Made by a program: the position numbers and the translations under genes. The notes beneath the pieces were generated by a model that worked only from the letters and a program-made list of their open reading frames with translations, was not told the DNA's origin and ran no database searches. From Cristatella mucedo (taxonomy: Eukaryota > Bryozoa > Phylactolaemata > Cristatellidae), in the NCBI GenBank assembly GCA_009760855.2, contig WPIO01000062.1, positions 62,001 to 126,000 on the forward strand: 64,000 nucleotides of DNA, read 5' to 3'. Positions 61,290 to 64,000 of the stretch are shown in pieces. The first letter of the stretch is position 1; each line of letters begins with the position of its first letter.

Positions 61290-62790
61290 CAATTTCCATT
61301 TCCACAATAAACGCAGAAAATTTGCCGTTTGATTCCTACACAGAATGGTATGACGTGTTTACCACACAATTTCATGCAATTGTGCATGTGCATTCTCATG
61401 CTAAGGTCTTAAGCGGCCCGTGACAACCAGCTTTTTACACATCGGAACGGCGAACAGCTGCCATTTCCGAAAAATGCTTCGTGAAACTGCAGCTTTGAAT
61501 TCCAATTATGGTGAGCGGTGCGCCAAGTTTACCGCCAAAGTTCACGTGATAACGCTTCTGCACTCACATGCCATGGCCTTCAATGACCCGGTCCCGACGG
61601 CAGCCCAAAACATTCGAACTACAATAAAGCTGCCATTTCCACAAAAAGCTTCGGGCAACTGCGGTTTTGATTCCAATTTACAGACCGGTGTTCCACGTTT
61701 ACACACCAAAACTTGTGCGATTTCGCTTTCACGTTTTCATGCTATGGCTCCAATGGCCATTGGTCCCAGATGGCAGCCCAAAACATTCGAACCGCAATAC
61801 AGCTAGCATTTCCACAAAAAGCTTCCCGAAGCTGATTGCAAATGATAGCAAACAATGATTCGAGCTTGCCCACTAAATGTCATGCGATTTCGCTTGCACG
61901 TTCTAATGCTATGGCCTCCGATGTCGCGGCCCAGTGAGGATTTCCAAAATATTTCAGCTGCGCTATAGCTGCCGTTTCCACAGCAAACTTTGTGCAGCTG
62001 TGGTTTTGATTCCTCATTACAGAAAACAGCGTTCCAGGCTTGCCCACCAAATTTAGTGCCAGTGCGCCTGTTCTCATACTAAGGCCTCCAGTAGCCCGGT
62101 CACCCAGTCTCCCTAAATGTTCATAGTGCCATACAGTTGCTGTTGCAAAGATTGGCATCGCGATAAGAACTTTTGCCAATTTATAGAAAGCCGTGTTCCG
62201 GAAAGAACCCACTACAATTGTGCGATTTCGCATTCTCGTCTTTGTGCAGTAGCCTCCAATCGCCCGGCTCAACGAGCAGTCCTTGATTTTTGGACTGCAA
62301 TGAGTTGCCATTTCTACAATAGGCACCGCACAGCTGTGGTGCTGGATTCAATTCACTGAGACAACAGTGCTCCAGGCTAGCCCACACAATTTTGAGTAAT
62401 TGGGGATTCTCAGGCAATGACCAGTAACGGCACGGGCCGACTTGCAATTGTGAACTCCGATACAGCTGTCATTTCCGCAGCAGGCGTAGTGCAGCTGCGG
62501 TTTTGATTTCGGATTATAGAAAACATCCTTTACACAGAAAGCCCAAAAGTTACCAGGTTTACCAACAAGATTGCATTGCATAGCTCGTGCACGTTCTCAT
62601 GCTTTGGCCTCCGATGGCCCCGGCCAGCCAGCCTCCCTACGTTGTCGCACTACATCAGGGAAAGTGGAACTGCGGTTTTCCTTACACATTTAAAAAAATG
62701 GTGTTCCTGGTTTACCAACTAAATTTCACGCCATAACGTATGGGCGTTCTCATGCAATGACCTCCAATGGCCCGACCCGCTCTGCTTTAT
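61290..62790. repeat. Degenerate tandem array, about nine units of roughly 168 bp
   Basis: A block beginning near GCTGCCATTTCCACA recurs at about 61296, 61461, 61633, 61806, 61972, 62140, 62308 and 62469, a spacing of 161-173 bp, with a weaker last unit to about 62790. Each unit then carries a GCGGTTTTGATTCC-like piece, TTCCACGTTTACC, a CGTTCTCATGCTATGGCCTCC-like piece and GGCAGCCCAAAAC. Units differ at many positions. The array lies in the intron upstream of the terminal PARP exon. Open frames across it are by-products of the repeat. Confidence 0.85.
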
Positions 62791-63098
62791 GACACGAATA
62801 TTTTCTGTACCAGCGCCAAAGTTAGCCCGATGGATGTTGTACTACCTAGTATTCTTGCCGTAATTGAAACGATAATGAATGCGCGCCTTCACAAATATAT
62901 CACACATTTGTTGGTTACAACGTAGAAATCAGTGCTGAAAAAATAGCTAGAAATGAGAGGACGTCTCCAAGTGCATGCAAGTGCAGATAAGAATTCACGT
63001 AAAACAAGAATGGCAGTGGCTATGAGAGGCAGGCTCTGCCAGGGGTTCCAGCCAGGCTCTGCCAGGGGTTCGGCGAAAGCTGAAGCCTCTCGTAGTAT

Positions 63099-63250
63099 TA
63101 GCTGATTAAATACCCTCTTTTTGTATAGCCACAGAAGAGCCTTTACGGCTATCACCACCGCTTGCTGTGGCGATAAAGAATCACCCACCGCAGGGATCGA
63201 ACTCCTGACCTCGAGACCGAGGTCGTGAAAGCAACCGCTTTAGTAGTATG
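63099..63250 (-). mobile_element. SINE-2 copy
   Basis: Reverse orientation, with TTTGTATAGCCACAGAAGAG, CTGTGGCGATAAAGAATCAC and ACCTCGAGACCGAGGTCGTG. In the PARP upstream intron. Confidence 0.85.
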
Positions 63251-64000
63251 GGTAGCTGGCAGGTTCGGCCCCTACTTAATTTAACACCTCTTAACTAATT
63301 CCTGGCTGCTTTCCTAGATTCTGCATATAACCTGCATTGATTACGAGTGCAGTATGCCACATGCAAGCAACGACACACAAGCCTAACACAGCGGAAGCAT
63401 TAAAAGTAATGCAGGCTGCCTGGTTTCTGGTAACCATCTACGAGATCACACACTTCTCACTGGGGTTTTTTATTCGAGTGAGCTGCCTGTGGGTGTATAT
63501 AACTAGAAAAACAACTAGACAGAAGTAAGGTATATCATACAGATAACCTCTTACCTCATACCAGTAGCCCGATAAGTATGAATGGCAGATAAAAGTGCCC
63601 GGCGTTGACATGAAATATTCTTTAAGTACAACAGTAATATTTTCTTGCATGCTCTTTTTACTGTCAAAGGTACGGCTGCCATGAGCCAGAAACAATTTGC
63701 CAAGTCTTGGATATGTACAGCACCTGAGGAGAGGTCACTTTTTTTACCAAGTACCGAAAAGGTAATAATCGGCAAGTGCTCTCAAGTTTGCTCTCAACAA
63801 TCTAGGAGCAGTTGATCATGCCAGCAGGGTTCTGCTTCAAAAAATTGAGCAATATCAGTCAGTAGCAACAGTCCAGTCAATAGAAGAGAGTATACTTCGC
63901 ATGATTCTTCCTGCAGTTTCAAGTTAGCGTCGGTAGCCACTAGATTGGCTGCATCGCTTTACTAGGCTTTGCTCTCTGCAATAACGTAGCAGTTCAGCCG

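Larger units (their letters stand above)
61063..64000 (-). other. Upstream intron region of the PARP14-like gene
   Basis: Apart from the tandem array and a SINE at 63099-63250, nothing certain is seen. A stretch at 63560-63700 is bounded by splice-like sites on the minus strand and reads KLFLAHGSRTF in one frame, but its end phase does not fit the terminal exon and the following residues do not match a PARP fold. Confidence 0.4.

Noticed and set aside
61420-62326. Frames of 128 and 148 codons on opposite strands
   Set aside because: They follow the 168-bp tandem units, have no conserved domain, and exist on both strands.
63560-63720. PARP exon with the catalytic His (HGSRT on the minus strand)
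   Set aside because: Residues after HGSRT do not fit the PARP fold, and the donor phase is incompatible with the terminal exon.
63770-63960. Protein-like frame at the right edge (plus strand, ending ILPAVSS)
   Set aside because: The opposite strand is also open and no family is recognised; too short to decide.

Overview
The window is nuclear DNA of an animal. Four protein-coding genes can be reconstructed from spliced exons with GT-AG borders, and one more is recognisable from its last exon. Introns are numerous, the intergenic DNA is rich in microsatellites, and the repeats are L2/CR1-type LINE fragments and tRNA-derived SINEs. The retained introns, L2-like elements and a PARP14-like gene suggest a slowly evolving, non-vertebrate metazoan. 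The species cannot be named from the sequence alone.

Layout: 0-8 kb is upstream repeat-rich DNA holding LINE and SINE fragments. 8.08-16.29 kb (+) is an 11-exon gene for the ADP-forming succinyl-CoA ligase beta subunit (SUCLA2 type, 449 residues, complete with a mitochondrial presequence). 16.93-29.32 kb (-) is VPS36, the ESCRT-II subunit with an N-terminal GLUE domain, converging on SUCLA2 with 636 bp between the stop codons. 29.3-34.9 kb is an intergenic stretch with a LINE remnant and long AT and hairpin repeats. 34.90-42.6 kb (+) is a first mitochondrial ornithine-carrier-like gene (SLC25A15 family) that has lost its last donor site and has no recognisable last exon. 42.6-51.9 kb is repeat-rich intergenic DNA with a 0.56 kb CT/GT tract. 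51.96-58.31 kb (+) is a second, apparently intact ornithine-carrier gene (323 residues) with the same exon structure. 60.77-61.06 kb (-) is the terminal exon of a PARP14/15-like mono-ADP-ribosyltransferase, and its upstream intron contains a degenerate tandem array of about 168-bp units.

Functionally, SUCLA2 and the ornithine carriers are mitochondrial (TCA cycle; ornithine/citrulline exchange), VPS36 acts in endosomal sorting, and the PARP is a protein-modifying enzyme. They are not an operon. From memory, the human orthologues of SUCLA2, VPS36 and SLC25A15 all lie on chromosome 13q14, so this cluster may be a fragment of an ancient animal linkage group.

Three LINE groups (called A, B and C here) are distinguished by their 3' ends. 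SINE family 1 carries the same 3' hairpin as LINE-A/C, which suggests it borrows their machinery. No CRISPR, bacterial or viral system is visible.
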